This document shows positions 1 through 8,763 of a stretch of 64,000 nucleotides of DNA, one piece after another. Position 1 is the first letter of the stretch, and every line of letters starts with the position of its first letter. Made by a program: the position numbers and the translations under genes. The DNA is taken from contig JAFYHQ010000024.1 of assembly GCA_017539105.1 (NCBI GenBank), positions 1-64,000 of the forward strand. Reading direction: 5' to 3'. Source of the DNA: Erysipelotrichaceae bacterium (GTDB lineage: Bacteria; Bacillota_I; Bacilli_A; Erysipelotrichales; Erysipelotrichaceae). A model generated the notes under the pieces. That model made no database searches and was not told where the DNA came from. It saw nothing but the letters and a program-made list of their open reading frames with translations.

Positions 1-1293
1 ACCAGGGGGCAGATCTTAAGAGGTCTTTTATTCCTTATATTCGAAGTCGTATTCATCGTCTACATGATTACGGCCGGCGGTCACTGGCTTGGCAAGCTTG
101 GCACGCTGGGCACGCAGCTTCCGGGTACGGTCTATGATCCGAAGCTGGATACCTATGTCCGTGTCGATGGCGATGATTCGTTCAAGTGCCTGCTTTATGG
201 AGTTCTGACGATCATGTTCATTCTCTGCTTCATCTATACCTGGAGAATGAATGTCAAGCAGAACAGAGATGCAGAAGAACTGCTTCGCGCCGGCAAGAAA
301 CTGAAAACGGCAAAGGATGATGTTTCCTCCTTACTGGATGATCAGTTCCACAAGACACTGCTGGCTTTACCGCTGACAGGTATCACGCTATTTACGGTGT
401 TCCCGATCCTGTTCATGATCCTGGTCGCTTTCACCAACTATGATGGCGCGCATGACGGCTATTCGAACCTGTTCACCTGGGTCGGTCTGGAGAACTTCAA
501 TACCTTGTTCAGCATGAACACAAGTTCCGGCAACATGTCTTTCGCTTTCGGCGAGATCCTGTCCTGGACGCTGATCTGGGCATTCTTCGCAACCTTCACG
601 AACTACTTCCTGGGCATGTTCGTGGCGATCATGATCAACAAGAAAGGCATCAAGTTCAAGAAACTGTGGCGTGGCATCCTGGTCCTGACCAGCGCTGTCC
701 CGCAGTTCATCTCCTTGCTGTACGTATCGAAGATGTTCGCCGCAAACGGCATGGTCAACGGCTTGCTTATCAATCAGGGACTGATCTCAGACCTGAGTCA
801 TATCATCCGTTTCTGGGAAGACAAGACGCTGGCAAGGATCATGGTCATCGTCATCAATATCTGGATCGGTATCCCGTATCTGATGCTGATCACGACCGGT
901 ATCTTGATGAACATTCCTGCCGATCTCTATGAATCGGCCAGGATCGATGGCGCCAATGCCGTTCAGCAGTTCTTCAAGATAACGCTGCCTTACATGCTGT
1001 TTGTGACCGGACCGTATCTGCTGACAAGTTTCATCGGCAATATCAACAACTTCAACGTCATCTTCCTGCTGTCAGGAGGCGGCCCGAACAACATCAAACT
1101 GTCCACGGCAGCCGGCACGGCAGGCGATACCGACTTGCTGGTCACCTGGCTGTTCAAGATCACTACCAACGAAGGAAGCAAATACTATCTGGCTTCCGTC
1201 ATCGGTATCATGATCTTCGTGGTCGTGTCGACGATAGCGCTGATCGTTTATAACGTGATCCCTTCCACAAGGAACGAGGAGGACTACTCATAA
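1..1293 (+). CDS. Maltose-type sugar ABC transporter permease (MalF-like), 5' truncated by the window edge
   Basis: Inner-membrane permease subunit of a CUT1 sugar importer. The reading frame is open from base 1, and the residues before the first ATG (position 64) already form a hydrophobic helix, so the true start lies upstream of the window. 430 codons are visible. Several membrane segments are followed near the C-terminus by the EAA loop (ESARIDGANAVQQFF), which docks onto the ATPase. A soluble stretch between the first helices resembles the periplasmic-side insertion of MalF proteins. It overlaps the next permease by one base (TAATG), and the ATPase follows, so this is a translationally coupled operon whose binding protein is probably upstream. 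The family is certain. The exact sugar (maltose or maltodextrin) is inferred. Confidence 0.88.
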   Translation, partial: TRGQILRGLLFLIFEVVFIVYMITAGGHWLGKLGTLGTQLPGTVYDPKLDTYVRVDGDDSFKCLLYGVLTIMFILCFIYTWRMNVKQNRDAEELLRAGKKLKTAKDDVSSLLDDQFHKTLLALPLTGITLFTVFPILFMILVAFTNYDGAHDGYSNLFTWVGLENFNTLFSMNTSSGNMSFAFGEILSWTLIWAFFATFTNYFLGMFVAIMINKKGIKFKKLWRGILVLTSAVPQFISLLYVSKMFAANGMVNGLLINQGLISDLSHIIRFWEDKTLARIMVIVINIWIGIPYLMLITTGILMNIPADLYESARIDGANAVQQFFKITLPYMLFVTGPYLLTSFIGNINNFNVIFLLSGGGPNNIKLSTAAGTAGDTDLLVTWLFKITTNEGSKYYLASVIGIMIFVVVSTIALIVYNVIPSTRNEEDYS

Positions 1294-2162
1294 TGAACGA
1301 AAACAAGAAACATATGGGCTTGAAAGCCAAAGAGAGACTCAGCAATACGGTCATCTATGCGATCCTGATCGTCATGAGCATCGTCTGGCTGATTCCGTTC
1401 GTCTTCCTGGTATTCGAATCATTCCGTGTCGAATCGACGTATCAGGTCGGCTATGTCATTCCGAAACAGTTCGGCTTTGACAACTACATCAACCTCTTCA
1501 CCAAGACGGATTTTCCGATCTGGTTCAAGAATACGCTGGTGATCGGCCTGTTTGTCTCGGTGATACAGACGGTCATCGTATTGTGCATGTCTTATACGCT
1601 ATCCAGGCTTCGTTTCAAAGGCCGCAAGGGCCTCATGAACATCATGCTGGTGCTGGGTTTCTTCCCGGGCTTCCTGTCTCTGGTCATCCTGTACAAGGTC
1701 CTGAGCTGGCTCAATCTGACAAGTGCCAATTCCGTTCCCGGACTGATCCTGGTCTATGTCGCAAGTTCAGGCATGGGCTACTATGTATCGAAAGGATTTT
1801 TCGATACGATCTCCCGGTCACTGGATGAAGCTGCCCGTGTCGATGGCGCTACCCGCTTCCAGGTCTTCACCAAGGTTATCATGCCTTTGTCGAAGCCGAT
1901 CGTCATCTATACGATCCTGACGGCATTCATGGGCCCGTGGGGTGATTTCATGCTGGCAAAATATGTCTCGCATGCGACGTCGGCAGGCATGAACGTGGCA
2001 GTCGGTCTGCAGACGATGATTTCCACGCCTGCTTCGCTGGCGGCGAACTATACGATGTTCTGTGCCGGCGGCGTGGTGGTCGCCATACCGATTACGATAC
2101 TGTTCATGTGTCTGCAGAAGTATTATGTTGAAGGTGTAACCGGAGGAGCGGTGAAAGGATAA
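1293..2162 (+). CDS. Maltose-type sugar ABC transporter permease (MalG-like)
   Basis: Second permease of the CUT1 importer, 289 residues, the usual MalG length. About six membrane segments are visible, with an EAA loop (DEAARVDGATRFQVF) in the second half for contact with the ATPase. The start is the ATG overlapping the stop of the upstream permease, preceded by GGAGG at about 1278-1283. It would form the heterodimeric channel with its upstream partner and import a maltose or oligosaccharide substrate delivered by a lipoprotein outside this window. Substrate is inferred from family resemblance only. Confidence 0.9.
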   Translation: MNENKKHMGLKAKERLSNTVIYAILIVMSIVWLIPFVFLVFESFRVESTYQVGYVIPKQFGFDNYINLFTKTDFPIWFKNTLVIGLFVSVIQTVIVLCMSYTLSRLRFKGRKGLMNIMLVLGFFPGFLSLVILYKVLSWLNLTSANSVPGLILVYVASSGMGYYVSKGFFDTISRSLDEAARVDGATRFQVFTKVIMPLSKPIVIYTILTAFMGPWGDFMLAKYVSHATSAGMNVAVGLQTMISTPASLAANYTMFCAGGVVVAIPITILFMCLQKYYVEGVTGGAVKG

Positions 2163-2167
2163 GTATT

Positions 2168-3283
2168 ATGGCTAGAGTAAAATTAACAGATGTAAAAAAG
2201 ATATATGACAATAATGTCGTAGCGGTCCATGATTTCAATCTGGACATCGCTGATAAAGAGTTTATCGTTTTCGTAGGTCCTTCCGGCTGTGGTAAGTCGA
2301 CGACCTTGAGAATGGTTGCCGGTTTGGAAGAGATCTCCGAAGGTACGGTCGAGATCGATGGCGTCGTCGTCAACGATCTTCAGCCGAAAGACAGGGATAT
2401 CTCCATGGTTTTCCAGAACTATGCGCTGTATCCGCATCTGACGGTTTTTGAGAATATCGCGTTCCCATTGCGACTGGTAAAGACGCCGCAGGATGAAGTC
2501 TTCCAGAAAGTTACGGAAGTTGCGGAGATCCTTGGCATCACGGAATATCTGAACCGTAAGCCGAGAGCCTTGTCCGGCGGCCAAAGACAGCGTGTCGCGA
2601 TCGGCCGTGCGATGGTTCGTAATCCGAAGGTCTTCCTGATGGATGAGCCTCTGTCCAACCTGGACGCAAAACTGCGTAACCAGATGAGAGCGGAAATCAT
2701 TCTCTTAAGAAAGAGAATCGATACCACATTCATCTATGTCACGCACGACCAGACCGAGGCTATGACCTTGGGCGATCGTATCGTCATCATGAAAGACGGC
2801 TATATCATGCAGGTAGGTACGCCGGATGAAGTCTTTGATTCTCCGGCAAACCTCTTCGTTGCGGAATTTATCGGCGCACCGAAGATGAATACCTTCAAGA
2901 CGCAGCTGATCAAGGAAAATGGCGAATACTATGTCACGCCGTTTGGCGCAAAGATCCTGGTCGATGGGCGCAAAGGCGAACTGCTGAAAGCAAAGAACGT
3001 ACAGCCTGGCGAAGTCATTCTCGGTGTCAGACCGGAGCATATGGTGGTTGCCAAAGACGGCATCGAAGCGACTGTCCTGGTCAATGAAATGATGGGCTCT
3101 GAGATCCATCTGCATGTCGTGACGAAAGACGACACGCAGCTGATCGTCAGAGTGCCGACCGTCGATCTGTCTCATGAAGAAAGAGAAAAACTGACGAATG
3201 GCCATGAACTGCATGTTTCGTTCAAAGGCAATGTCATGAATTTCTTCGATCCGGAAACGGAAAAGAACATTCTTGTCGACTGA
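2168..3283 (+). CDS. Sugar ABC transporter ATPase (MsmX/UgpC/MalK-like)
   Basis: Cytoplasmic ATPase driving a CUT1 sugar importer, 371 residues. Walker A (GPSGCGKS) lies near residues 37-44, the signature LSGGQ at 135-139 and Walker B (VFLMDE) at 155-160, followed by the H-loop (THDQTEAM). The C-terminal third is the TOBE/MalK regulatory domain (GVRPEHM). The gene is five bases after the permease pair, with AAAGGA as ribosome-binding site. In Firmicutes MsmX-type ATPases can serve several importers, so it may be shared. A terminator follows directly. No oddity seen. Confidence 0.92.
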   Translation: MARVKLTDVKKIYDNNVVAVHDFNLDIADKEFIVFVGPSGCGKSTTLRMVAGLEEISEGTVEIDGVVVNDLQPKDRDISMVFQNYALYPHLTVFENIAFPLRLVKTPQDEVFQKVTEVAEILGITEYLNRKPRALSGGQRQRVAIGRAMVRNPKVFLMDEPLSNLDAKLRNQMRAEIILLRKRIDTTFIYVTHDQTEAMTLGDRIVIMKDGYIMQVGTPDEVFDSPANLFVAEFIGAPKMNTFKTQLIKENGEYYVTPFGAKILVDGRKGELLKAKNVQPGEVILGVRPEHMVVAKDGIEATVLVNEMMGSEIHLHVVTKDDTQLIVRVPTVDLSHEEREKLTNGHELHVSFKGNVMNFFDPETEKNILVD

Positions 3284-3307
3284 ACGGTTCAGTAAATAAG
3301 ACAAATA

Positions 3308-3338
3308 GAAAACAGACTTGCGAGTCTGTTTTCTTTTC
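3308..3338 (+). terminator. Rho-independent terminator of the sugar importer operon
   Basis: An 11-bp perfect stem (3308-3318 with 3323-3333) with a TGCG loop is followed by a T-rich tail. It lies 25 bases after the ATPase stop codon. Confidence 0.85.
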
Positions 3339-3357
3339 GTGTTTACGGTTATTTGTT

Positions 3358-4746
3358 TTATTTCAGGTTTCTGGCAACTTCCGAGGTACGTTTCGCCAGT
3401 TCTTTGATCGAGATCTTCTTGAGACCTCTGACATAGGTATCCAGTTCATCGCCGATCGGTTTCTTCCAGTATTCCGGGATGCTTTCAGGACCGTTGATGA
3501 TACCGATGATCGTCATGATCTGTGCGGCATTGCAGTCGACATCCTGTCCGCAGCCTCCGCAGGCGCTGATCGTTCTGTTGAAATCGCCATTGCCGTACCA
3601 GAGCCCGATGATCTGCGCACAGGCGTTGGGATAGACATGGATCCAGTTGTAGTTCTTGTATTTTTCTTCGCAAGGCAGCCACGCGCTGTAATAATCCTCA
3701 TGGGTCTGGCACTGTTCATAGGCAAAACGGATAACGCTGCCATATTCGCTGTCGGCAGGGATCAGTTCGATGCAGTTTCTGATGATCTTGCGGATATCGT
3801 TTTCGACAAAGGCATAGGAAGCCATCATCGCATTGAAGACTTCGCCAAGGATGCCGTTACGCGCATGAGAGATACAGGCATCCATATAAGCCGCTTCTGC
3901 CGCTTTTTCGATGTTTCCGGGATACAGCTGTCCCAGAATGACACCTCGCATCTGGGCGCCGATCCATTCGTTGAACGGATTATGGAACGTTCCTGATTCC
4001 GGAGGAACAATCCCTACTTTCAGATTCTTTAAGGCAAAATCTTCGGCAGACCAACCCATCGGGATCCTGACCATCCATTCATCGGATATGTTCTTGGATG
4101 TCGTGTTCTTTCCATATTTCTCATACGCCAGAAGCAGGGCAAGTTCGTAAGTGATATCATCGTTGTACGTATTGGGCTTGCGGATATAACGATCGACTTC
4201 GCCATACTTTTTCTTGATGTTTTCACCGGTATAGCCCTCGATACAGGTACCGTAAGCTCCGCCGATGATCTGAGAGAGCCATCCCGCATAAGTCTTTTCC
4301 AAATATGTCTCATCGATTGGGACATTGAAATCTTCCGGATAATCGACGGCTTTCTTCAGTTCTTCGAATGAATCGTAGAATTTCTGTTTCCAGTACGGAT
4401 GATCTTCATCTTTTTCTGCGTTATAGACCGCTTCGAATACGGCATACATCAGTTCATGCAGACGGACGATATCGTTACGGTCGTATGCTTCATAGCCTTC
4501 CTTGATCAGATCCGTTCCGCCTTTGACGATATAGCCTCTGTTTTCGATCGCCTGAATGGATGCCAGACAGATCGATTCCGGCGCTCTGGATCCCGGAACC
4601 TGAGAATGCCAGTACATTTTAGCCATCTCATCCTGCGCAGTTTCCATGCCGGAGGAGGATTCTTCCCAGATCGTTTCGTTGTCGTCTTCTTCGTAACACG
4701 GAACGGCTTTCAGAATGTTTTCACGTTCGATTTCCCATGCTTTCAT
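3358..4746 (-). CDS. ADP-ribosylglycohydrolase-family protein with N-terminal extension
   Basis: 462 residues. The DraG-type domain begins near residue 150 (AGWLSQIIGGAYGTCIEG, the family's first helix). The first metal motif is NDDITYE near 195-201 and the second is GQDVDCNAA at 400-408, where classical members have GGDTDTNAA. These aspartates bind the two Mg ions that hydrolyse ADP-ribosyl or related N-glycosidic bonds. Residues 1-145 form an acidic helical extension with no family I recognise. The start is set by AAAGGAG eight bases upstream. It is divergent from a nucleoside importer, and nucleoside hydrolase is nearby, so a role in breaking ribosyl-base bonds of salvaged compounds is possible but inferred. 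The substrate cannot be read from sequence. Confidence 0.8.
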   Translation of the reverse strand: MKAWEIERENILKAVPCYEEDDNETIWEESSSGMETAQDEMAKMYWHSQVPGSRAPESICLASIQAIENRGYIVKGGTDLIKEGYEAYDRNDIVRLHELMYAVFEAVYNAEKDEDHPYWKQKFYDSFEELKKAVDYPEDFNVPIDETYLEKTYAGWLSQIIGGAYGTCIEGYTGENIKKKYGEVDRYIRKPNTYNDDITYELALLLAYEKYGKNTTSKNISDEWMVRIPMGWSAEDFALKNLKVGIVPPESGTFHNPFNEWIGAQMRGVILGQLYPGNIEKAAEAAYMDACISHARNGILGEVFNAMMASYAFVENDIRKIIRNCIELIPADSEYGSVIRFAYEQCQTHEDYYSAWLPCEEKYKNYNWIHVYPNACAQIIGLWYGNGDFNRTISACGGCGQDVDCNAAQIMTIIGIINGPESIPEYWKKPIGDELDTYVRGLKKISIKELAKRTSEVARNLK

Positions 4747-4772
4747 ATTATCGGACTCCTTTACTTATCTTA

Positions 4773-4778
4773 ATTTTA
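4773..4778 (-). promoter_or_regulatory. Probable -10 box for the ADP-ribosylglycohydrolase gene
   Basis: On the minus strand this reads TAAAAT, placed 27 bases before the start codon with the ribosome-binding site between them. The expected -35 region falls at the edge of the operator at 4790-4803, so both divergent genes may share that operator. No strong -35 hexamer is seen. Confidence 0.45.
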
Positions 4779-4788
4779 CACAAAGAAA

Positions 4789-4816
4789 TTGTAACCGCAT
4801 ACAGTTGTGCTAAAAT
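4789..4816 (+). promoter_or_regulatory. Promoter of the nucleoside importer operon with an overlapping cre-like operator
   Basis: TTGTAA (4789-4794), a 16-base spacer and TAAAAT (4811-4816) form a sigma-A type promoter. The -35 box overlaps TGTAACCGCATACA at 4790-4803. This matches the CcpA/LacI-type operator TGTAANCGNTTACA at all but one defined position. The galactose importer promoter at 29752 has the same layout. Repression by CcpA, encoded at 19570, is the natural inference. Confidence 0.65.
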
Positions 4817-4863
4817 AAAGTTAGGTTTTATGACCTATTCATCTATGAAATAAGGAGGAAACG

Positions 4864-5988
4864 ATGAAAAAACTTTTAACGATTTTGCTTTCGCTGCTTC
4901 TGGTCATGTCTCTTGCGGCTTGCAGCGGCAAGAAGGGTGGAGATGATACTCCGGCTGATGATCGTATCCGTCTGGTTTACATCATCAATGGTACCCTGGG
5001 CGACAAGTCGTTCTTCGATTCCGGTAAAGAAGGTCTGGACTGGATCGACAGAGACTTCGGCGACAAGGTTTATACCGAATATCGCGAACTGACATATGAA
5101 AACTCTACCTGGGAACAAAAGACTGCCGATATCGTGGCAGAAGGCTGGGATATCGTTATTGCCGGTACTTATGATATGAAAGACTACATCGGTGCTTTGG
5201 CTCTGGAATATCCTGATACGAAATTCTGGTTCTTTGATGAAGAATGGAACTTCGATGATCCGGATGGCTGGCAGTACTACAATACGCCGAACCTCTATGC
5301 GATGCTGTTCGCTCAGAACGAAGGTTCCTTCGTTGCAGGCGCTATGGCTGCCATGATGTCTTCGGAAGGCAAGGTTGCTTTCATGGGTGGCATGGACAAT
5401 ACCGTTCTGGATGACTTCTATGTCGGTTTTGCAAATGGCGCGAAATACATCAATCCGAATGCTTCGATCAACTGCTCTTGGATGAACTCATTCAATGATG
5501 TCACTGCAGGTAAGGATACTGCGACTGGCCTTTACGAGGCTGGCTATGATGTCGTATTCGCATGCGGCGGCCAGGCTGGTCTGGGCGGATTCGATGCTGT
5601 CATCGAACAGCCTGCCGGCAAGTGGATCGTTGGCGTCGATGGCGACCAGGGTTCCTATTTCGCTTCTTTAGGTACTGCAGAAGGCACAGACAAGGCTTCC
5701 AGAACCATCACTTCCATGCAGAAGAACGTCAACAACGGTTTCTATCAGGCTATGGAAAGACATCTGGCAGGCAATCTGCCTTATGGCAAGAATGAAAAGC
5801 TCGGTTTGAAGGGCGATTATGTCAGCGTTTCTATCAATGAAGTGACAGAAGCTCTGTTCACGGCAGACCAGCTGGCTCAGGTCAAACAGATCGTTGCTGA
5901 CATCATCAGCGGCGCGATCGATCCTGGCACAGCATTCGGTCAGGCTGATGGCTGGTTCTACGATACATTCGTACCATCCATGCAGTAA
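4864..5988 (+). CDS. BMP-family nucleoside-binding lipoprotein of an ABC importer
   Basis: 374 residues, extracytoplasmic, lipid-anchored. The signal peptide ends in the lipobox LAAC with Cys20, and a short charged linker follows. The mature part starts RLVYIINGTLGDKSFFDSG, matching the basic-membrane-protein (BmpA/PnrA) family that binds purine nucleosides. A strong ribosome-binding site (AAGGAGG) precedes the ATG. Codons are richer in GCT, GTT and GGT than in neighbouring genes, which suggests high expression. A stem-loop separates it from the ATPase gene. Substrate is inferred as nucleosides from the family and from the nucleoside hydrolase encoded downstream. Med-like regulators share the fold but lack the surrounding transporter genes. 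Confidence 0.9.
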   Translation: MKKLLTILLSLLLVMSLAACSGKKGGDDTPADDRIRLVYIINGTLGDKSFFDSGKEGLDWIDRDFGDKVYTEYRELTYENSTWEQKTADIVAEGWDIVIAGTYDMKDYIGALALEYPDTKFWFFDEEWNFDDPDGWQYYNTPNLYAMLFAQNEGSFVAGAMAAMMSSEGKVAFMGGMDNTVLDDFYVGFANGAKYINPNASINCSWMNSFNDVTAGKDTATGLYEAGYDVVFACGGQAGLGGFDAVIEQPAGKWIVGVDGDQGSYFASLGTAEGTDKASRTITSMQKNVNNGFYQAMERHLAGNLPYGKNEKLGLKGDYVSVSINEVTEALFTADQLAQVKQIVADIISGAIDPGTAFGQADGWFYDTFVPSMQ

Positions 5989-6031
5989 TCTGCTATAAAA
6001 CAATCAATACGCATTAGATCTTAATGATCTG

Positions 6032-6071
6032 TAAGCCTCTGATATCGTTGAGGTATCAGAGGCTTATTTTT
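6032..6071 (+). terminator. Intercistronic stem-loop (partial terminator) after the binding-protein gene
   Basis: A 13-bp perfect stem (6032-6044 with 6054-6066) with a 9-base loop is followed by TTTTT. It sits inside the operon between the lipoprotein and ATPase genes, so it probably allows only partial read-through or protects the upstream 3' end, giving more binding protein than transporter. Confidence 0.75.
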
Positions 6072-6082
6072 AAGGAGATTCA

Positions 6083-7633
6083 ATGGATAACTATCTGGTA
6101 ATGGAAAATATCACGAAAGTTTACGATAACGGTATCATGGCAAATGACCACGTAAACTTTTCAGCAAGACAGGGAGAGATCCACGCGATCTGCGGAGAAA
6201 ACGGAGCAGGGAAATCGACGCTGATGAAGATGCTGTTCGGCATTGAGCAGCCTGACCATGGTCAGATCATCATCAAGGGGAAACCGGTTCATCTGACTTC
6301 GCCTACGAAAGCCATTGAAGAAGGGATCGGCATGGTGCATCAGCACTTCATGCTGGTTCCATCGTTTACGGTTGCGGAAAATGTCATACTGGGTATCGAG
6401 CCTGTAAAGGGCATGAAATTCGATATGAATAAAGCGATCGAAATGACGGAAGAAGTCTGCAAGAAATATGGCTTCGACATCAATCCGCGTGCGCGTGTGC
6501 AGGATATTACCGTCGGCGTGAAACAGAAGGTCGAGATCGTCAAAGCGCTGGTCAAGGGCTGCGAGATCCTGATCCTGGATGAGCCTACGGCGGTCCTGAC
6601 GCCTCAGGAGACGGCGGAACTTTTCGTTCAGCTGAAACTTTTGAGGGAAACGGGACATACGATCATTTTCATTTCTCACAAACTGAATGAGGTCAAAGAA
6701 CTGTGCGACCGTGTCACGGTCATCCGCAAGGGTCGTACGGTTGGCGTATATAATGTCGCAGATGTGACGGAAGCGGATATCTCCAGAGCGATGGTCGGTG
6801 TCGATGTCGTTCTGGAAATCCCGAAAGACGAAGCGAAACCGAAGGAGAATGTTCTGGTTGTCAAGGATCTTGGCGTCTATAACGATGCCGGAAAGAAGGT
6901 CGTCAAGAATGTTTCCTTCTCGGTCAGAGAAGGGGAGATCGTCGGGATCGCGGGTGTCGAAGGAAACGGCCAGCGTGAACTGATCGATTCCATTGCGGGT
7001 CTGCATGTCTATTCGGAAGGCTCGATCAAGCTTCTGGGAGAAGAGATCCATGGCAAGAGCATCAAGGAGCTGAGGCAGTTGGGTCTTGTGCATGTCCCGG
7101 AAGATCGCATGACGCTGGGTATCGCAGGTTCGATGTCGGTCAAGGATAACATGATTGCCGATAAATTGGATGATGAAAGATATACGGGCAAGATCCTGAA
7201 TAAGCCGAAAAACATCAAGGAAGATACGGACAAATGGATCAAGGATTATCTCGTTCTGTGTAAGAATGGCGATCAGCAGGTAAACAATCTCTCCGGCGGC
7301 AACATTCAGAAGGTCGTTGTAGCAAGAGAGTTCACATCTTATAACCGTCTGCTGATCTGCGACCAGCCGACGCGTGGCATCGATGTCGGCGCTTCGCAGT
7401 TCATCCGTGAACGTCTTGTCAAGATGAGAGATGATGGCAAAGCGGTCTTGCTGATATCGGCAGACTTGGGAGAGATCCTGAATTTGTCCGATATCCTGCT
7501 TGTCATGTATGGCGGCGAGATCGTTGCCTGCTTCAAGGATGTCAAATCGATTACGGAAGAAGAACTTGGCTATTACATGTTAGGAATCAAGAAGATGTCC
7601 GAAGAAGAGATCGGAGGTGCGTTACATGCTTAA
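6083..7633 (+). CDS. Nucleoside ABC importer ATPase (NupO/YufO-type, two ABC domains)
   Basis: 516 residues with two fused ABC domains, as in BMP/ribose-type importers. In the first half Walker A is GENGAGKST at 38-46 and Walker B is ILILDEPTAVLTP. In the second half Walker A is degenerate (GVEGNGQRE), the signature is LSGGNIQK, and Walker B reads LICDQPTRGIDVGA. An asymmetric second site is normal for this family. It powers the two permeases that follow, and its end overlaps the next gene by eight bases. Function is assigned by domain layout together with the BMP lipoprotein upstream. Confidence 0.9.
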   Translation: MDNYLVMENITKVYDNGIMANDHVNFSARQGEIHAICGENGAGKSTLMKMLFGIEQPDHGQIIIKGKPVHLTSPTKAIEEGIGMVHQHFMLVPSFTVAENVILGIEPVKGMKFDMNKAIEMTEEVCKKYGFDINPRARVQDITVGVKQKVEIVKALVKGCEILILDEPTAVLTPQETAELFVQLKLLRETGHTIIFISHKLNEVKELCDRVTVIRKGRTVGVYNVADVTEADISRAMVGVDVVLEIPKDEAKPKENVLVVKDLGVYNDAGKKVVKNVSFSVREGEIVGIAGVEGNGQRELIDSIAGLHVYSEGSIKLLGEEIHGKSIKELRQLGLVHVPEDRMTLGIAGSMSVKDNMIADKLDDERYTGKILNKPKNIKEDTDKWIKDYLVLCKNGDQQVNNLSGGNIQKVVVAREFTSYNRLLICDQPTRGIDVGASQFIRERLVKMRDDGKAVLLISADLGEILNLSDILLVMYGGEIVACFKDVKSITEEELGYYMLGIKKMSEEEIGGALHA

Positions 7634-8762
7634 AGAAAAACTGGCTGCCCTCAATATCGCAAATATGAATGCCCAGCAAAAGCACTCTTTGCTTCGTATG
7701 GCAGTTTCGATTGCGATCGGTCTGGGCCTGGCGACGCTGCTGATCCTTCTGACCAGCGACAAGCCGATGGAATCTTTGCGCTATTATTTCACGGCTCCGT
7801 TGCAGAATGCCAACTATTTCAGCTACTGGATACAGAAGACGATACCGCTGATCTTTACCGGAACGGCAGTATGCATCATGTTCTCGGCGAACCAGTTCAA
7901 TCTGGGACTGGAAGGTTCCTTCCTGTTTGGCGGATTGGTCGCTGCCGTGATCAATATCTATGTGACCCCGATGAATCCTGCATTAGGAATTCCTTTGTCC
8001 CTGATCGCAGGCGCTCTGGTAGGATCTCTGATCACTTTTATTCCTGCTCTGTTAGACAGATTATTCAATGCGTCGGTCATGGTTACGTCGCTGATGATGA
8101 ACTATATCTGCCTGTGGTTCTCGACTTATCTTCTGTTCTCGCATCTGAAAGATCCGAGAAGCTCGAAGAACTCCTACAACTGGGCGGAAAAGGATCCGAT
8201 CATGGTACTGAAATTCGGCAAAGGCAACAAGCAGCTTACCGTTTATTTCTCGATCCTTGTCGCTTTGCTGGTAGTTGTTCTTGCCTGGTATTTCTTATAC
8301 CGTACGAAGACCGGCTATAAGCTGCGTACCGTAGGTGTCAACCATAATTTCGCAAGATATGTCGGCATCAATGCCGTGACGATTGCGATTGCCGTTCAGC
8401 TGATCGGCGGTGCGATCGGCGGTCTGGGCGGCGCTTGCGAGATTATGTCCAACTATATCAACTATTCCTGGGTCGATCTGACCGGATTCGGATGGGATGG
8501 CGTAACGATTGCGATTTTCGCAAAAAACAATCCGAAATATGTGCCATTGGCAGCGATCTTTATTGCTTACTTAAGAACCGGTGCCATGGTCATGTCTTAT
8601 AAAACGAATATTCAGAATGACCTGACTTCGGTCATCGAAGGCGTTGTCATCCTGTTCCTTCTGGCAGAGAAGTTCCTGTCCAGGACCTATCGTAAGATGA
8701 TCGTCAAAGAGACCGAGGAAAACAGAAGACTGGAAGCGGAAATGCAGAAGGAGGTCGATTAG
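7626..8762 (+). CDS. Nucleoside ABC importer permease 1 (NupP/YufP-type)
   Basis: About 378 residues and around nine to ten membrane segments, of the branched-chain/ribose permease superfamily. I place the start at the ATG at 7626 because GGAGG lies at 7613-7617 at proper spacing. The GTG at 7617 would overlap that site. The sequence NLGLEGSFLFGG in the first third and the GGAIGGLGGACEIM region in the second half are typical of BMP-linked permeases. It overlaps the ATPase gene by eight bases and is followed after one base by its partner permease. Confidence 0.88.
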   Translation: MLKEKLAALNIANMNAQQKHSLLRMAVSIAIGLGLATLLILLTSDKPMESLRYYFTAPLQNANYFSYWIQKTIPLIFTGTAVCIMFSANQFNLGLEGSFLFGGLVAAVINIYVTPMNPALGIPLSLIAGALVGSLITFIPALLDRLFNASVMVTSLMMNYICLWFSTYLLFSHLKDPRSSKNSYNWAEKDPIMVLKFGKGNKQLTVYFSILVALLVVVLAWYFLYRTKTGYKLRTVGVNHNFARYVGINAVTIAIAVQLIGGAIGGLGGACEIMSNYINYSWVDLTGFGWDGVTIAIFAKNNPKYVPLAAIFIAYLRTGAMVMSYKTNIQNDLTSVIEGVVILFLLAEKFLSRTYRKMIVKETEENRRLEAEMQKEVD

Positions 8763-8763
8763 T

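Noticed and set aside
1-63. Start of the MalF-like permease at ATG 64
   Set aside because: The frame is open to base 1 and the 21 preceding codons encode part of a membrane helix, so the gene is truncated by the window and ATG 64 is internal.
6161-7093. Long minus-strand frame (310 codons) opposite the nucleoside importer ATPase
   Set aside because: It is the antisense shadow of a clear ABC ATPase; composition is Arg/Asp/His-rich nonsense with no ribosome-binding site.
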